NCBI GenBank assembly: GCA_022796875.1
Contig: JAAWJJ010000024.1
Span: forward strand, 1 to 45,398
Length of the DNA stretch: 45,398 nt
Direction: 5' to 3'
Source: Eubacterium sp.
GTDB lineage: Bacteria > Bacillota > Clostridia > Lachnospirales > Lachnospiraceae
Part shown: positions 8,690 through 15,962 of the stretch, piece by piece
Numbering within the stretch: the first letter of the stretch is position 1
How the letters are laid out: each line of letters starts with the position of its first letter
Position numbers and translations under genes: made by a program
Notes under the pieces: generated by a model
What the model saw: only the letters and a program-made list of their open reading frames with translations
What the model was told of the DNA's origin: nothing
The model's database searches: none

Positions 8690-9033
8690 GAGTAGAACAG
8701 ATAATCGCGGCTGCAAATGCCGAAAGGCTGCAGGTGAGGAAAGTCCGGGCTTCACAGGGCAGGATGCCGGATAACGTCCGGTAGAGGCGACTCTAAGGAA
8801 AGTGCAACAGAAATATACCGCCGCATTTATGCGGTAAGGTTGGAATGGCAGTGTAAGAGACTACCGCCCGCCTGGCAACAGGCGGGGCATCTGTAAACCC
8901 CATCCGAAGCAAGACCGAACAAAAGCGTTGACGTGGCCCGCCAGCTTTAGGTAGGTCGCTAAAAAGCGGCTGGCGACAGCCCTTTTAGACAGATGATTAT
9001 CCAATGACATAACCCGGCTTACCGTTCTGCTCA
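8690..9033 (+). ncRNA. rnpB: RNase P RNA, class A
   Basis: The catalytic RNA of ribonuclease P, which trims the 5' ends of tRNA precursors. The universal motif GAGGAAAGTCCGGGC is at 8736-8750, the ACAGAAA...ACCGCC element follows near 8807-8822, and AGACAGATGAT is at 8987-8997. The ends pair: 8691-8698 is fully complementary (one G-U) to 9024-9031, forming helix P1. CGGCTTACC before the 3' end is also typical. It starts only about 35 bases after the kinase stop, so it may be read from the upstream operon as well as its own promoter. No clear T-run terminator follows. Confidence 0.95.
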
Positions 9034-9064
9034 ATTATTATAAAAGTTTACCTGGCGTTCCTTT

Positions 9065-9124
9065 CGTCAGCACAAATGGAGAAATCATCATGCAAGAATG
9101 TGATTTTCTCTATGTTGACTGACG
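9065..9124. repeat. 60-bp imperfect inverted repeat downstream of rnpB
   Basis: The sequence folds into one long imperfect hairpin. CGTCAG pairs with CTGACG at the ends, and GAGAAATCA pairs with TGATTTTCTC (one bulge) around a loop near 9090-9100. There is no T-run after it, so it is not a standard terminator. It could be an mRNA or rnpB 3' processing element, or a short mobile hairpin element. Confidence 0.6.
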
Positions 9125-9169
9125 TATGAACTGTAAATCTAAAATGTTTCTTAAAAGACGGTAACTTTG

Positions 9170-9198
9170 TTGACAGTGTTAAGTATTCGTATTAGCAT
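9170..9198 (+). promoter_or_regulatory. Candidate promoter for the zinc-ribbon/DUF5685/DnaJ cluster
   Basis: A perfect TTGACA (9170-9175) is 17 bases from TAGCAT (9193-9198). It lies 63 bases before the next gene start. Confidence 0.5.
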
Positions 9199-9261
9199 AA
9201 ACATAAATATTAACAGGAATGGAGTACTATATTTCGTACTGTTCGGAAAAGAGGTTGGGAA

Positions 9262-9654
9262 ATGAGAGAAAGATTTGCAAGATTTATGTCGGGAAGATAC
9301 GGTATGGATTCCCTGTCAAAATTCATAAATTATATCGTGATTATTCTGCTGGTTATTTCACTGTTCCGCGTGCCATATGTTTATATTGCAGGACTTGTGC
9401 TGCTGGTGATCAATTATTTCCGTATTTTTTCCCGCAATATCAACAGGCGGTATCTGGAAAACGAGAAATTTCTGGCGGCAACCCAGAAGATCCGGCAGAA
9501 ATTTTCCGTGACGAAACTTCATATGCAGCAAAGCCGTTATTACCGCTTTTACCGCTGCCCGCAGTGCAGGCAGAAAATGCGTGTTCCAAAAGGGAAAGGC
9601 AGAATATGTATCACATGTCCGAAATGCAGGAATGAATTTGTGAAAGTCAGCTGA
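9262..9654 (+). CDS. Small membrane protein with C-terminal zinc ribbon
   Basis: A 130-residue protein with a basic N-terminus, two adjacent hydrophobic segments at about residues 21-57 (YIVIILLVISLF and YIAGLVLLVINYF), a basic linker, and a four-cysteine ribbon at about 97-123 (CPQCRQKMRVPKG, then CITCPKCRNEF). I do not know its function. The ribbon suggests zinc binding and perhaps nucleic-acid or protein contact on the cytoplasmic face. The start follows GAGGTTGGGA. It precedes the DUF5685-like and J-domain genes by short gaps, and the three probably form one operon. A longer overlapping frame from 9219 lacks these features. Confidence 0.8.
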   Translation: MRERFARFMSGRYGMDSLSKFINYIVIILLVISLFRVPYVYIAGLVLLVINYFRIFSRNINRRYLENEKFLAATQKIRQKFSVTKLHMQQSRYYRFYRCPQCRQKMRVPKGKGRICITCPKCRNEFVKVS

Positions 9655-9675
9655 TCTTTATGAGGGAAACGTTTT

Positions 9676-10527
9676 ATGTTTGGCTATATCAATATCAATA
9701 AGGAACAATTATCTGAAAAAGGAAAATCAGAGTACCAGGCTTTTTATTGCGGACTTTGCAGGATGTTAAAGGAAAAATGCGGGATCAAAGGACAGATGTT
9801 GATCAATTATGATATGACGTTTCTGGTGATTTTGCTTTCCGGCCTGTATGAACTGAAAAATGAAGAGTGTGATTTTGTATGTCCGGTACATCCGGGAAAA
9901 AAGCAGCATGGTTTTCTGAATGAAGCGACGGAATATGCGGCGGAGATGAACGTTCTGTTTGCATACCAGAATTTTGAAGACGACTGGAAAGACGACCGTT
10001 CTTACACGAAAAAAATGCTGACAAAAATTTTTGACAAAGATTATGCCAGAATCCGCAAACGGTATCCGCGGCAGGCCGCGGCGGTGGACAGTTATATGTC
10101 CAAACTGGAAATGTGCGAAAAACATAAGGAAAAAAACCTGGATGTGATTGCAGGACTGACAGGGGAGATGCTGGCAGAGATTTTTGCATGGAAAAAAGAC
10201 GATATCTGGGAAGAAGAGTTGCGTTGTTTTGGATTTTACCTTGGAAAATTTATTTACTTAATGGACGCTTATGAAGATGTGGAACAGGATAAGAAAAAGA
10301 AACAGTACAATCCGCTCATAGAACTTCAGAAAGAAAACGAAACGGATTTTGATATGTTCTGTCAGCTTATGCTGACCAGTATGGTGTCCGAATGTTCCAA
10401 ATGTTTTGAAAAACTCCCGATTATCGAATATGTGGAAATTTTACGGAATACTCTGTACTCCGGCGTATGGACGAAGTACGAATATTTACAGATAAAGAAA
10501 AATAAAAGGAGGAAACGCAATGCGTGA
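9676..10527 (+). CDS. DUF5685-like all-helical protein
   Basis: A 283-residue, predominantly helical protein that I recognise only as resembling the DUF5685 family of Clostridia. An N-terminal cysteine cluster ([13 protein letters not shown]) and a further FVCPVHPG may bind metal. Near residue 196 the motif [20 protein letters not shown] gives an Asp/Glu-rich helix face that superficially resembles the aspartate motif of isoprenoid-synthase-fold proteins; this is only a resemblance. It overlaps the J-domain gene by 8 bases, strong evidence of co-translation. A role with that co-chaperone is likely but untested. Confidence 0.75.
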   Translation: MFGYININKEQLSEKGKSEYQAFYCGLCRMLKEKCGIKGQMLINYDMTFLVILLSGLYELKNEECDFVCPVHPGKKQHGFLNEATEYAAEMNVLFAYQNFEDDWKDDRSYTKKMLTKIFDKDYARIRKRYPRQAAAVDSYMSKLEMCEKHKEKNLDVIAGLTGEMLAEIFAWKKDDIWEEELRCFGFYLGKFIYLMDAYEDVEQDKKKKQYNPLIELQKENETDFDMFCQLMLTSMVSECSKCFEKLPIIEYVEILRNTLYSGVWTKYEYLQIKKNKRRKRNA

Positions 10528-11182
10528 TCCTTATAAGGTGCTTGGTATATCGCCCAATGCGACGGATGAAGAAATAAAACGGGCCTACCGCTCTTTAAGC
10601 AGAAAGTACCATCCGGACGCCAATATAAACAATCCGTATAAGGAGCAGGCAGAAGAACGGTTTAAAGAAGTACAGCAGGCATACGACCAGATCATGAAAG
10701 AGAAACAGCAGGGATATAATTACGGCTACGGAGGAGGTTACGGCAGCCAGAGAAACAGCAGCTACGGAGGAGGTTACGGCGGGCACAGTTATTCCAATTA
10801 TAATACGGGGTATGAATCCGTTCGCATGACGGCTGCTGCAAATTATATCAACAGCCAGAATTACAGGGAAGCTTTAAACGTTTTGAACGGAATGGCGCAG
10901 AATGAAAGGGTAGCCCGCTGGTATTATTTCAGCGCGATCGCCAATGCCGGTGTCGGAAATAACGTGACGGCAACCGAACATGCGCAGCGCGCAGTGGATA
11001 TGGAACCGGGAAATATGGAATACCGGCAGCTTTTGCAGCAGCTTTCGTTTGGCGGCAGCTGGTATCGGGATATGGGTACCTCTTACGGTTACGGACGGCC
11101 GATTTCGCCGTTAGGCGGACTGTGCCTGACCTGTATCGGCATCAATCTGCTGTTTAGCTGCTGCCTGCGGCCATTATGTTAA
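10520..11182 (+). CDS. J-domain (DnaJ-like) protein
   Basis: A 220-residue protein. The J domain covers residues 3-65 ([21 protein letters not shown] and the HPD motif in KYHPDAN), which stimulates DnaK ATPase. A Gly/Tyr/Ser-rich linker with two GYGGGYG-type segments follows. Next come a TPR-like helical hairpin region ([18 protein letters not shown]) and a short hydrophobic, Cys-rich C-terminus ([19 protein letters not shown]) that may anchor or be lipid-associated. It lacks the zinc-finger and substrate domains of true DnaJ, so it is a specialised co-chaperone. It is translationally coupled to the DUF5685-like gene. Confidence 0.88.
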   Translation: MRDPYKVLGISPNATDEEIKRAYRSLSRKYHPDANINNPYKEQAEERFKEVQQAYDQIMKEKQQGYNYGYGGGYGSQRNSSYGGGYGGHSYSNYNTGYESVRMTAAANYINSQNYREALNVLNGMAQNERVARWYYFSAIANAGVGNNVTATEHAQRAVDMEPGNMEYRQLLQQLSFGGSWYRDMGTSYGYGRPISPLGGLCLTCIGINLLFSCCLRPLC

Positions 11183-11211
11183 AGTTATAGATTATATGAA
11201 GGAGGTATTGG

Positions 11212-12192
11212 ATGCAGCAGTATATCGATATGCACTGCGATACGTTAGCGGAGGCATATATCGCACAGTATCAGGATATTTTTGAAACGGAACGGCTGAA
11301 GATAGATATCAAACGGTTGAAAAAGGGCGGGGCGGCCGCCCAGTTTTTTGCCATGTTTTTGCCGCAGAGCAGCGGGGCAGACTGGTTTGGAGAGAAAAAA
11401 GAAGTTCCGATGCGTGAAAAAATGCAGGGCATGTATGAAATTTTTTGTACAACTTTGGAAAAATATCCGGAATATATCGCAAAAGCCGGTAATTATGAAG
11501 ATTGGGAATGGAACAGACAGAAGCAGAAACTGTCTGCTTTTTTGACGATAGAAAACGCGGCGGTCGTAGACGGCAGGATGGAGAATTTGGAGAAACTTTA
11601 TGAAATGGGCGTGCGTCTGATGACGCTTACATGGAATGACGATAATTGTTTTGGGGCGTCCCATTCCGAAAATCCGCAAAAGATGAACCGGGGCCTGACC
11701 GATTTCGGAAAGGAAGCGCTGGAACGGATGAACGAACTTGGAATGATCATAGACGTGTCCCATTTATCGGACGGCGGTTTTTATGACGTTGCAGAAATTT
11801 CAAAGAAACCGTTTGTAGCGTCCCATTCCAATTGCCGCGCCCTGTGTCCGGCAACGCGCAATCTGACGGATGATATGATCCAGAAACTGGCGGAAAAAGG
11901 CGGCGTAGCCGGAATCAATTTTGCGCCGTATTTTGTGGATCCGAAAGAAAAGGATCCGGTTTGCAGCATAGAACTGCTTATTGAGCATATCCGGCATTTT
12001 ATCCGCGTCGGCGGAGAGGAATGCGTGGGAATCGGCACAGATTTTGACGGCATGGAAGGAAACCTGGAAATAGACGGCTGCGAAAAGATGCCGATGCTGT
12101 TTGAAAGAATGGCCGACGCCGGTATTTCGCCGCGTATGATTGATAAAATAGCCTGCGGAAATGTGGCCAGGGTGATTTGGGATGTGATGTGA
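11212..12192 (+). CDS. Membrane dipeptidase, peptidase M19 family
   Basis: A 326-residue zinc dipeptidase of the renal dipeptidase family, cleaving dipeptides and possibly D-amino-acid-containing ones. The metal-binding signature is DMHCDT at residues 6-11. IDVSHLSDGGFYDV holds the next His, VASHSNCRALCPATRNL another, and VGIGTDFDGMEG the C-terminal Asp. No signal peptide is visible, so it should be cytoplasmic despite the family name. AGGAGG precedes the ATG. The gene is followed 6 bases later by a bidirectional terminator facing pyrI. Confidence 0.93.
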   Translation: MQQYIDMHCDTLAEAYIAQYQDIFETERLKIDIKRLKKGGAAAQFFAMFLPQSSGADWFGEKKEVPMREKMQGMYEIFCTTLEKYPEYIAKAGNYEDWEWNRQKQKLSAFLTIENAAVVDGRMENLEKLYEMGVRLMTLTWNDDNCFGASHSENPQKMNRGLTDFGKEALERMNELGMIIDVSHLSDGGFYDVAEISKKPFVASHSNCRALCPATRNLTDDMIQKLAEKGGVAGINFAPYFVDPKEKDPVCSIELLIEHIRHFIRVGGEECVGIGTDFDGMEGNLEIDGCEKMPMLFERMADAGISPRMIDKIACGNVARVIWDVM

Positions 12193-12198
12193 CGACAG

Positions 12199-12223
12199 AA
12201 AAATCCCGCTTTGCGGGATTTTT
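12199..12223. terminator. Bidirectional intrinsic terminator
   Basis: An 11-bp perfect stem, AAAAATCCCGC against GCGGGATTTTT, around a TTT loop. T-runs form on both strands, so it ends both the dipeptidase transcript (+) and the pyrBI transcript (-). Confidence 0.92.
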
Positions 12224-12265
12224 CTTATTCATAATAACAGTATTTTTTACGGGGCATAAATTTTA

Positions 12266-12700
12266 TTATTTCACTTTCCGGGAAAATTTTTCTTCGCAGT
12301 ATTTGCAGCGATAGATCTCCTTTTCCGGGTTCGTCAGTATAAAGACCTGATCGAGTTCCTGTTCAATGGAAGTGATGCAGCGCGGGTTTTTGCAGCGGAC
12401 GATATTTTTGATTTCTTTCGGGAGCTGCAGCCTTTTCTTTTCTACAATCTCTGCGCCTTTGATAATATTCACCGTGATGTTATGGTCGATGAAACCAAGA
12501 ATATCCAGATCTAACATATCGATCGGACATTCCACTTTGATTATGTCTTTTTTTCCCATCTTGTTACTGCGAGCGTTTTTGATAATCGCCACGCAGCAAT
12601 CGAGTTTGTCCAGATTCAGGTTATTGTAGATTTCCATGCCCATTCCTGCCTGGATGTGGTCAAATACGAATCCTTCCTGTAATGCGCCTACATTCAACAT
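12266..12700 (-). CDS. pyrI: Aspartate carbamoyltransferase regulatory subunit PyrI
   Basis: A 144-residue regulatory chain of aspartate transcarbamoylase. The N-terminal allosteric domain has [18 protein letters not shown], and the C-terminal zinc domain (about residues 100-140) has CKNPRC and CKYCEE, the Cys-x4-Cys and Cys-x2-Cys ligands that hold catalytic and regulatory chains together. In the known enzyme this chain binds CTP/ATP for feedback control of pyrimidine synthesis. It overlaps the 3' end of pyrB by 7 bases and has its own AAAGGAGG site, so the two subunits are made together. Confidence 0.95.
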   Translation of the reverse strand: MLNVGALQEGFVFDHIQAGMGMEIYNNLNLDKLDCCVAIIKNARSNKMGKKDIIKVECPIDMLDLDILGFIDHNITVNIIKGAEIVEKKRLQLPKEIKNIVRCKNPRCITSIEQELDQVFILTNPEKEIYRCKYCEEKFSRKVK

Positions 12701-13620
12701 AGTTTTCCCGCCTCCTTTAAAAGTGTGAGGATCAGCGCCATGCGGACGTATACTCCGTACTGCGCCTGTTTAAAGTAAACTGCGCGAGGGTCGTCGTCGA
12801 TTTCGATCGAAATCTCATTAACCCGTGGCAGCGGGTGGAGAATCAGCATGTCCTCTTTTGCCAGCTTCAGTTTTTTCGCATTTAAAATGTAGAAATCTTT
12901 CATGCGGACGTAATCTTCTTCATTGAAGAAACGTTCCTTTTGTACACGGGTCATATATAAAATATCTAGAGATGGAATGGCGTCTTCTAACCGCACCATT
13001 TCGCGGAATTCAATATTGTTTTCTAAAAGTACATCGTTACGGATATAATCAGGCACGCGGAGTTCTTCCGGTGAAATCAGTACAAATTTAACATTTTGAT
13101 AACGGATCAGAGCATGGATCAGAGAATGGACCGTCCGTCCAAATTTTAAATCGCCGCACAAACCGATCGTCAGAGAATCCAGCCGGCCTTTTAAGGAACG
13201 GATCGTGAGTAAGTCCGTCAGAGTTTGCGTCGGGTGCTGATGTCCGCCGTCGCCGGCATTGATAACCGGAATCAGGGATTTGGAAGAAGCAACGAGCGCA
13301 GCGCCCTCTTTTGGATGGCGGATGGCACAGATATCTGCATAACAGGAAATGACGCGGATCGTATCCGAAACGCTTTCCCCTTTTGTCGCAGAACTCGAAG
13401 CGGCGTCGGAAAAACCTAATACGCTGCCACCCAGGTTCAGCATGGCGGCCTCAAAACTCAAACGCGTTCTTGTACTCGGTTCATAAAAACAGGTCGCCAG
13501 TTTTTTTCCCTCGCAGGCATGGACGTATTTTTCAGGATTTTGTTCAATATCATTTGCCAGATCTAACAACTCGTCCAGTTTTTCAACAGAAAAATCCAGT
13601 GGGCTGATTAAATGTTGCAT
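12694..13620 (-). CDS. pyrB: Aspartate carbamoyltransferase catalytic subunit PyrB
   Basis: A 308-residue catalytic chain forming carbamoyl-aspartate in de novo pyrimidine synthesis. The carbamoyl-phosphate motif is [16 protein letters not shown] near residues 47-62. The flexible loop has [16 protein letters not shown] and [18 protein letters not shown] follow, and [10 protein letters not shown] is near 263. AAGGAGG lies 5 bases before the ATG. It is the first gene of a minus-strand pyrBI operon. The leader is only about 60 bases, with no obvious PyrR-type attenuator. Confidence 0.96.
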   Translation of the reverse strand: MQHLISPLDFSVEKLDELLDLANDIEQNPEKYVHACEGKKLATCFYEPSTRTRLSFEAAMLNLGGSVLGFSDAASSSATKGESVSDTIRVISCYADICAIRHPKEGAALVASSKSLIPVINAGDGGHQHPTQTLTDLLTIRSLKGRLDSLTIGLCGDLKFGRTVHSLIHALIRYQNVKFVLISPEELRVPDYIRNDVLLENNIEFREMVRLEDAIPSLDILYMTRVQKERFFNEEDYVRMKDFYILNAKKLKLAKEDMLILHPLPRVNEISIEIDDDPRAVYFKQAQYGVYVRMALILTLLKEAGKLC

Positions 13621-13685
13621 AGTCTACCTCCTTATACTATAAAATGGGAGTGTGGTGCGTTTCGTTCAAAAAAGGCACCCTGTTT

Positions 13686-13714
13686 ATTCTATAATAACCG
13701 GGAGAAAATGGCAA
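13686..13714 (-). promoter_or_regulatory. pyrBI promoter
   Basis: On the minus strand TTGCCA (13709-13714) is 17 bases from TAGAAT (13686-13691), each box 5 of 6. It is about 65 bases upstream of the pyrB start. Confidence 0.55.
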
Positions 13715-13780
13715 GATGCCAGATGATGTTGTTTACGATTCGTTTGAAAAACAATAGTGCATATGTTACTATTAAGTGGA

Positions 13781-13786
13781 TATAAT
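13781..13786 (+). promoter_or_regulatory. Possible -10 box for the first ATPase cassette
   Basis: A perfect TATAAT lies 88 bases before the ATPase start in AT-rich DNA. I see no convincing -35, so this is a weak call. Confidence 0.25.
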
Positions 13787-13874
13787 TTGTAAGAATTTAG
13801 AATCAGATAAGGGTTAAAACGGTTTAAACTTTTGAAAATATATGAGGGGTATATGTGTTGGAAAGGAGATAGAA

Positions 13875-15203
13875 ATGAATATAAGGTGGACGCTCCATGT
13901 TGAAAATTTTGCAAAAATAAAAAGTGCAGACGTTACGATTGCACCATTGATGTGCTTTGTAGGCGATAATAATAGCGGGAAAAGTTATTTGATGAGTGTA
14001 TTATGGGGAATATTAACATTAGGGAAAGATATTTTTCCGAAAAATCTTTCTGAAGCAAAAGTTTATAAACAGTGTGAAATCTGGTTGAAAGAACATATCA
14101 ATACAGAAATCGAATTATCTGAGTTTGATATGGAGCTATATATAAATTGGTTTAATGAATTACTGAATACTCACAAAAAATCATTAATCAGAAAGATTTT
14201 TAATTATGACGTTGAAATTGAAAAAATAAAAATTACTGATTATGTGCGAACCAAACCGATTAAGATTATTTGGGAAAAAGCAGGTTCCAGATATTCTGTA
14301 ACGGGTAATTATATTAAATTTCCGGAAATAGATTCATTTAACAGAGATGAATTACTTCGAATGAATGCGTATATTTGTTGGAACTTGTTAATGGAAGGCA
14401 TTGCAGCGCCATTATATACGCCAATTGTAAAGGGAAGACGAATAGGTGAGCCGGTTTATCTTCCTGCATCAAGAACGGGATTTATGCTTACGTTTTCTCA
14501 GTTGATTGAAAATTCGCTGCAAATAAGCTTTTCACCGGAATTACATGAAAACACCAGTACACTTACACTTCCGTATGTGGATTTTTTACAGTTGATCACA
14601 AAGTTTGAAATAAATAAAAAAGACAGCAAAAAATACGCAGGGATTATTGAATATATTGAAAAAAATATGACAAAAGGCAATTTGTCAGTAAAAAAGGATA
14701 TGTTACCGGTTATCAAATATCGGCCAGAAGGAAGTGAGAAAGAACTTCCGCTGTATGTTGCATCGTCTATTGTATCGGAAATTTCACCGTTGCTGTTGGT
14801 CTTGAAATCAGGTATTAATTTTAAAACAATGATTATTGAAGAGCCTGAAGCGCATTTACATCCGGAATTGCAGCAGAAAATGGCTCAATTGATTATTCAT
14901 ATGATGAATCTGGGGATACCGGTATGGATTACTACCCATAGCGACACTATTTTGCAGCACATTAATAATATGATGAAATTGAAAAATCACATACGAAGCA
15001 ATGAACTGCAGCAGGAGTACGGGTATAAAAAGACGGATCTTCTTTGTAAAGAAGATATTCAAATGTATCAGTTTATTGCAGAAGATTGTGGGAAAACAAG
15101 ATTGATATCTTTAGAGGCAACAAAATACGGATTTATTGTTCCGACTTTTAATAATGCCCTTGAAAAAATACTTGAGGAAGTATACGCATTCCAGGAGGAC
15201 TGA
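13875..15203 (+). CDS. AAA/ABC-type ATPase (OLD/AbiEii-like), cassette 1
   Basis: A 442-residue ATPase of the broad AAA_15/AAA_21 group with an SMC/ABC-like nucleotide-binding fold. Walker A is near residue 36 (CFVGDNNSGKSYLMSVLWGIL). Walker B with adjacent catalytic Glu is MIIEEPEAHLHPELQQ near 320, and the switch His is in WITTHSDTILQHINN. The middle is a helical insertion. No TOPRIM nuclease motif is visible, unlike full OLD proteins. The ATG at 13875 has AAGGAG upstream; an earlier GTG/ATG at 13842 lacks one. Codon and base use are clearly more AT-rich than pyrB and murE on either side, suggesting transfer. It is followed 3 bases later by the split partner gene. Confidence 0.85.
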   Translation: MNIRWTLHVENFAKIKSADVTIAPLMCFVGDNNSGKSYLMSVLWGILTLGKDIFPKNLSEAKVYKQCEIWLKEHINTEIELSEFDMELYINWFNELLNTHKKSLIRKIFNYDVEIEKIKITDYVRTKPIKIIWEKAGSRYSVTGNYIKFPEIDSFNRDELLRMNAYICWNLLMEGIAAPLYTPIVKGRRIGEPVYLPASRTGFMLTFSQLIENSLQISFSPELHENTSTLTLPYVDFLQLITKFEINKKDSKKYAGIIEYIEKNMTKGNLSVKKDMLPVIKYRPEGSEKELPLYVASSIVSEISPLLLVLKSGINFKTMIIEEPEAHLHPELQQKMAQLIIHMMNLGIPVWITTHSDTILQHINNMMKLKNHIRSNELQQEYGYKKTDLLCKEDIQMYQFIAEDCGKTRLISLEATKYGFIVPTFNNALEKILEEVYAFQED

Positions 15204-15206
15204 TTA

Positions 15207-15416
15207 ATGATGGAAGAACGAGTACAATATGGGATTGATAATTTTCTGGAAGAAAATTTTTTCCTTTCACCCGATGTTTCCTATTGCCTGGAAGAAAAAA
15301 GTGAATCAGGTAGAAGTGAGCAGCAGGTAGATATAAAAGGTGACAACCTGTGTAGTGAAGACTATGATCGTAAGGGAAAGTGCAATTTTCTTAAAAGAGA
15401 AGTCCGTTTAAATTAA
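15207..15416 (+). CDS. Partner of ATPase cassette 1, 5' half (zero frame)
   Basis: A 69-residue frame beginning MMEERVQYGIDNFLEENFF and ending KREVRLN at a TAA (15414-15416). It starts 3 bases after the ATPase stop, so it is part of the same operon. On its own it has no recognisable domain. The adjacent -1 frame continues the protein without a gap, so this is probably the N-terminal half of one protein of about 207 residues. The last two sense codons plus the base before them form T TTA AAT, a canonical X-XXY-YYZ slippery heptamer at 15407-15413, immediately followed by the stop codon. Alternatives are an inactivating single-base indel or a sequencing error. Confidence 0.6.
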   Translation: MMEERVQYGIDNFLEENFFLSPDVSYCLEEKSESGRSEQQVDIKGDNLCSEDYDRKGKCNFLKREVRLN

Positions 15417-15436
15417 AGAAAAGCGTAGATCATGTT

Positions 15437-15829
15437 TTGCTTCAAAAAAAAGAAAAGAAGTGGATATTACATCTTATTGAGATGAAAAGTAAAGTTGATG
15501 ATAAAAAATGGATTGAAATAAAACAAAAAATACGGGCCAGTTATTTTAATATTTGTGCTTTAGAAAAAGTATTGGGAATATATATTGATGAAGTCAGGGC
15601 ATATACAACGTATGAGAAGACGGGATTTTGCAGTTCAGACAGAAATGCAGATCCTAAAACCTTTGTTGCGCCTTTAGGAAAACCAATGCCGCCATCACCG
15701 GCGCATGAGTGGGAAAATAACGTAATTAGTGTGGATATTGGAGAAGTAGTACAGTTTCAGCATCATGCGGTTAGGATGCAAAGAACAGAAGATGGAATCA
15801 GACTAACAGGAAAATTGAGTATTGGCTGA
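15437..15829 (+). CDS. Partner of ATPase cassette 1, 3' half (-1 frame), PD-(D/E)xK-like
   Basis: The -1 frame is open from 15395 to the TGA at 15829. The only isolated start is a TTG at 15437 with no good ribosome site, arguing that it is reached by frameshifting or was once fused to the 5' half. The core is SVDHVLL, a hydrophobic strand and LHLIEMKSKV: Asp (codon 15428), 16 residues, then Glu-Met-Lys (15479-15487). That spacing fits a PD-(D/E)xK nuclease core. The Asp lies upstream of the TTG, so the 3' half alone would lose it. A conserved-looking helix (IRASYFNICALEKVLG) follows. Nuclease function is inference from motif spacing. Confidence 0.6.
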   Translation: MLQKKEKKWILHLIEMKSKVDDKKWIEIKQKIRASYFNICALEKVLGIYIDEVRAYTTYEKTGFCSSDRNADPKTFVAPLGKPMPPSPAHEWENNVISVDIGEVVQFQHHAVRMQRTEDGIRLTGKLSIG

Positions 15830-15879
15830 TAATGTAATTTTTGACGTATTCCTTTGCCCGTGAAAAGCTATAGTGCATC

Positions 15880-15908
15880 TTGTAAAATCCCACCTGCTGA
15901 CGTATAAT
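15880..15908 (+). promoter_or_regulatory. murE promoter
   Basis: TTGTAA (15880-15885), a 17-base spacer and a perfect TATAAT (15903-15908) lie 54 bases before the murE start. Confidence 0.6.
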
Positions 15909-15962
15909 GAAATATATTTGTGATTTGCCAGGAAAGAAAATATAGCGGGAAGAGGGAAAAAC

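Noticed and set aside
9219..9635. A 138-codon frame overlapping the zinc-ribbon membrane gene
   Set aside because: It is a shadow in another frame. The 9262 frame has a better ribosome site, two membrane segments and a zinc ribbon.
13621..13685. PyrR-type attenuator upstream of pyrB
   Set aside because: The leader is only about 60 bases with no antiterminator/terminator pair or recognisable PyrR-binding loop.
13875..15829. Assignment of the ATPase cassettes to Septu, PARIS or Gabija
   Set aside because: The partners show no HNH, TOPRIM or UvrD motifs. Only the ATPase-plus-effector logic is shared.
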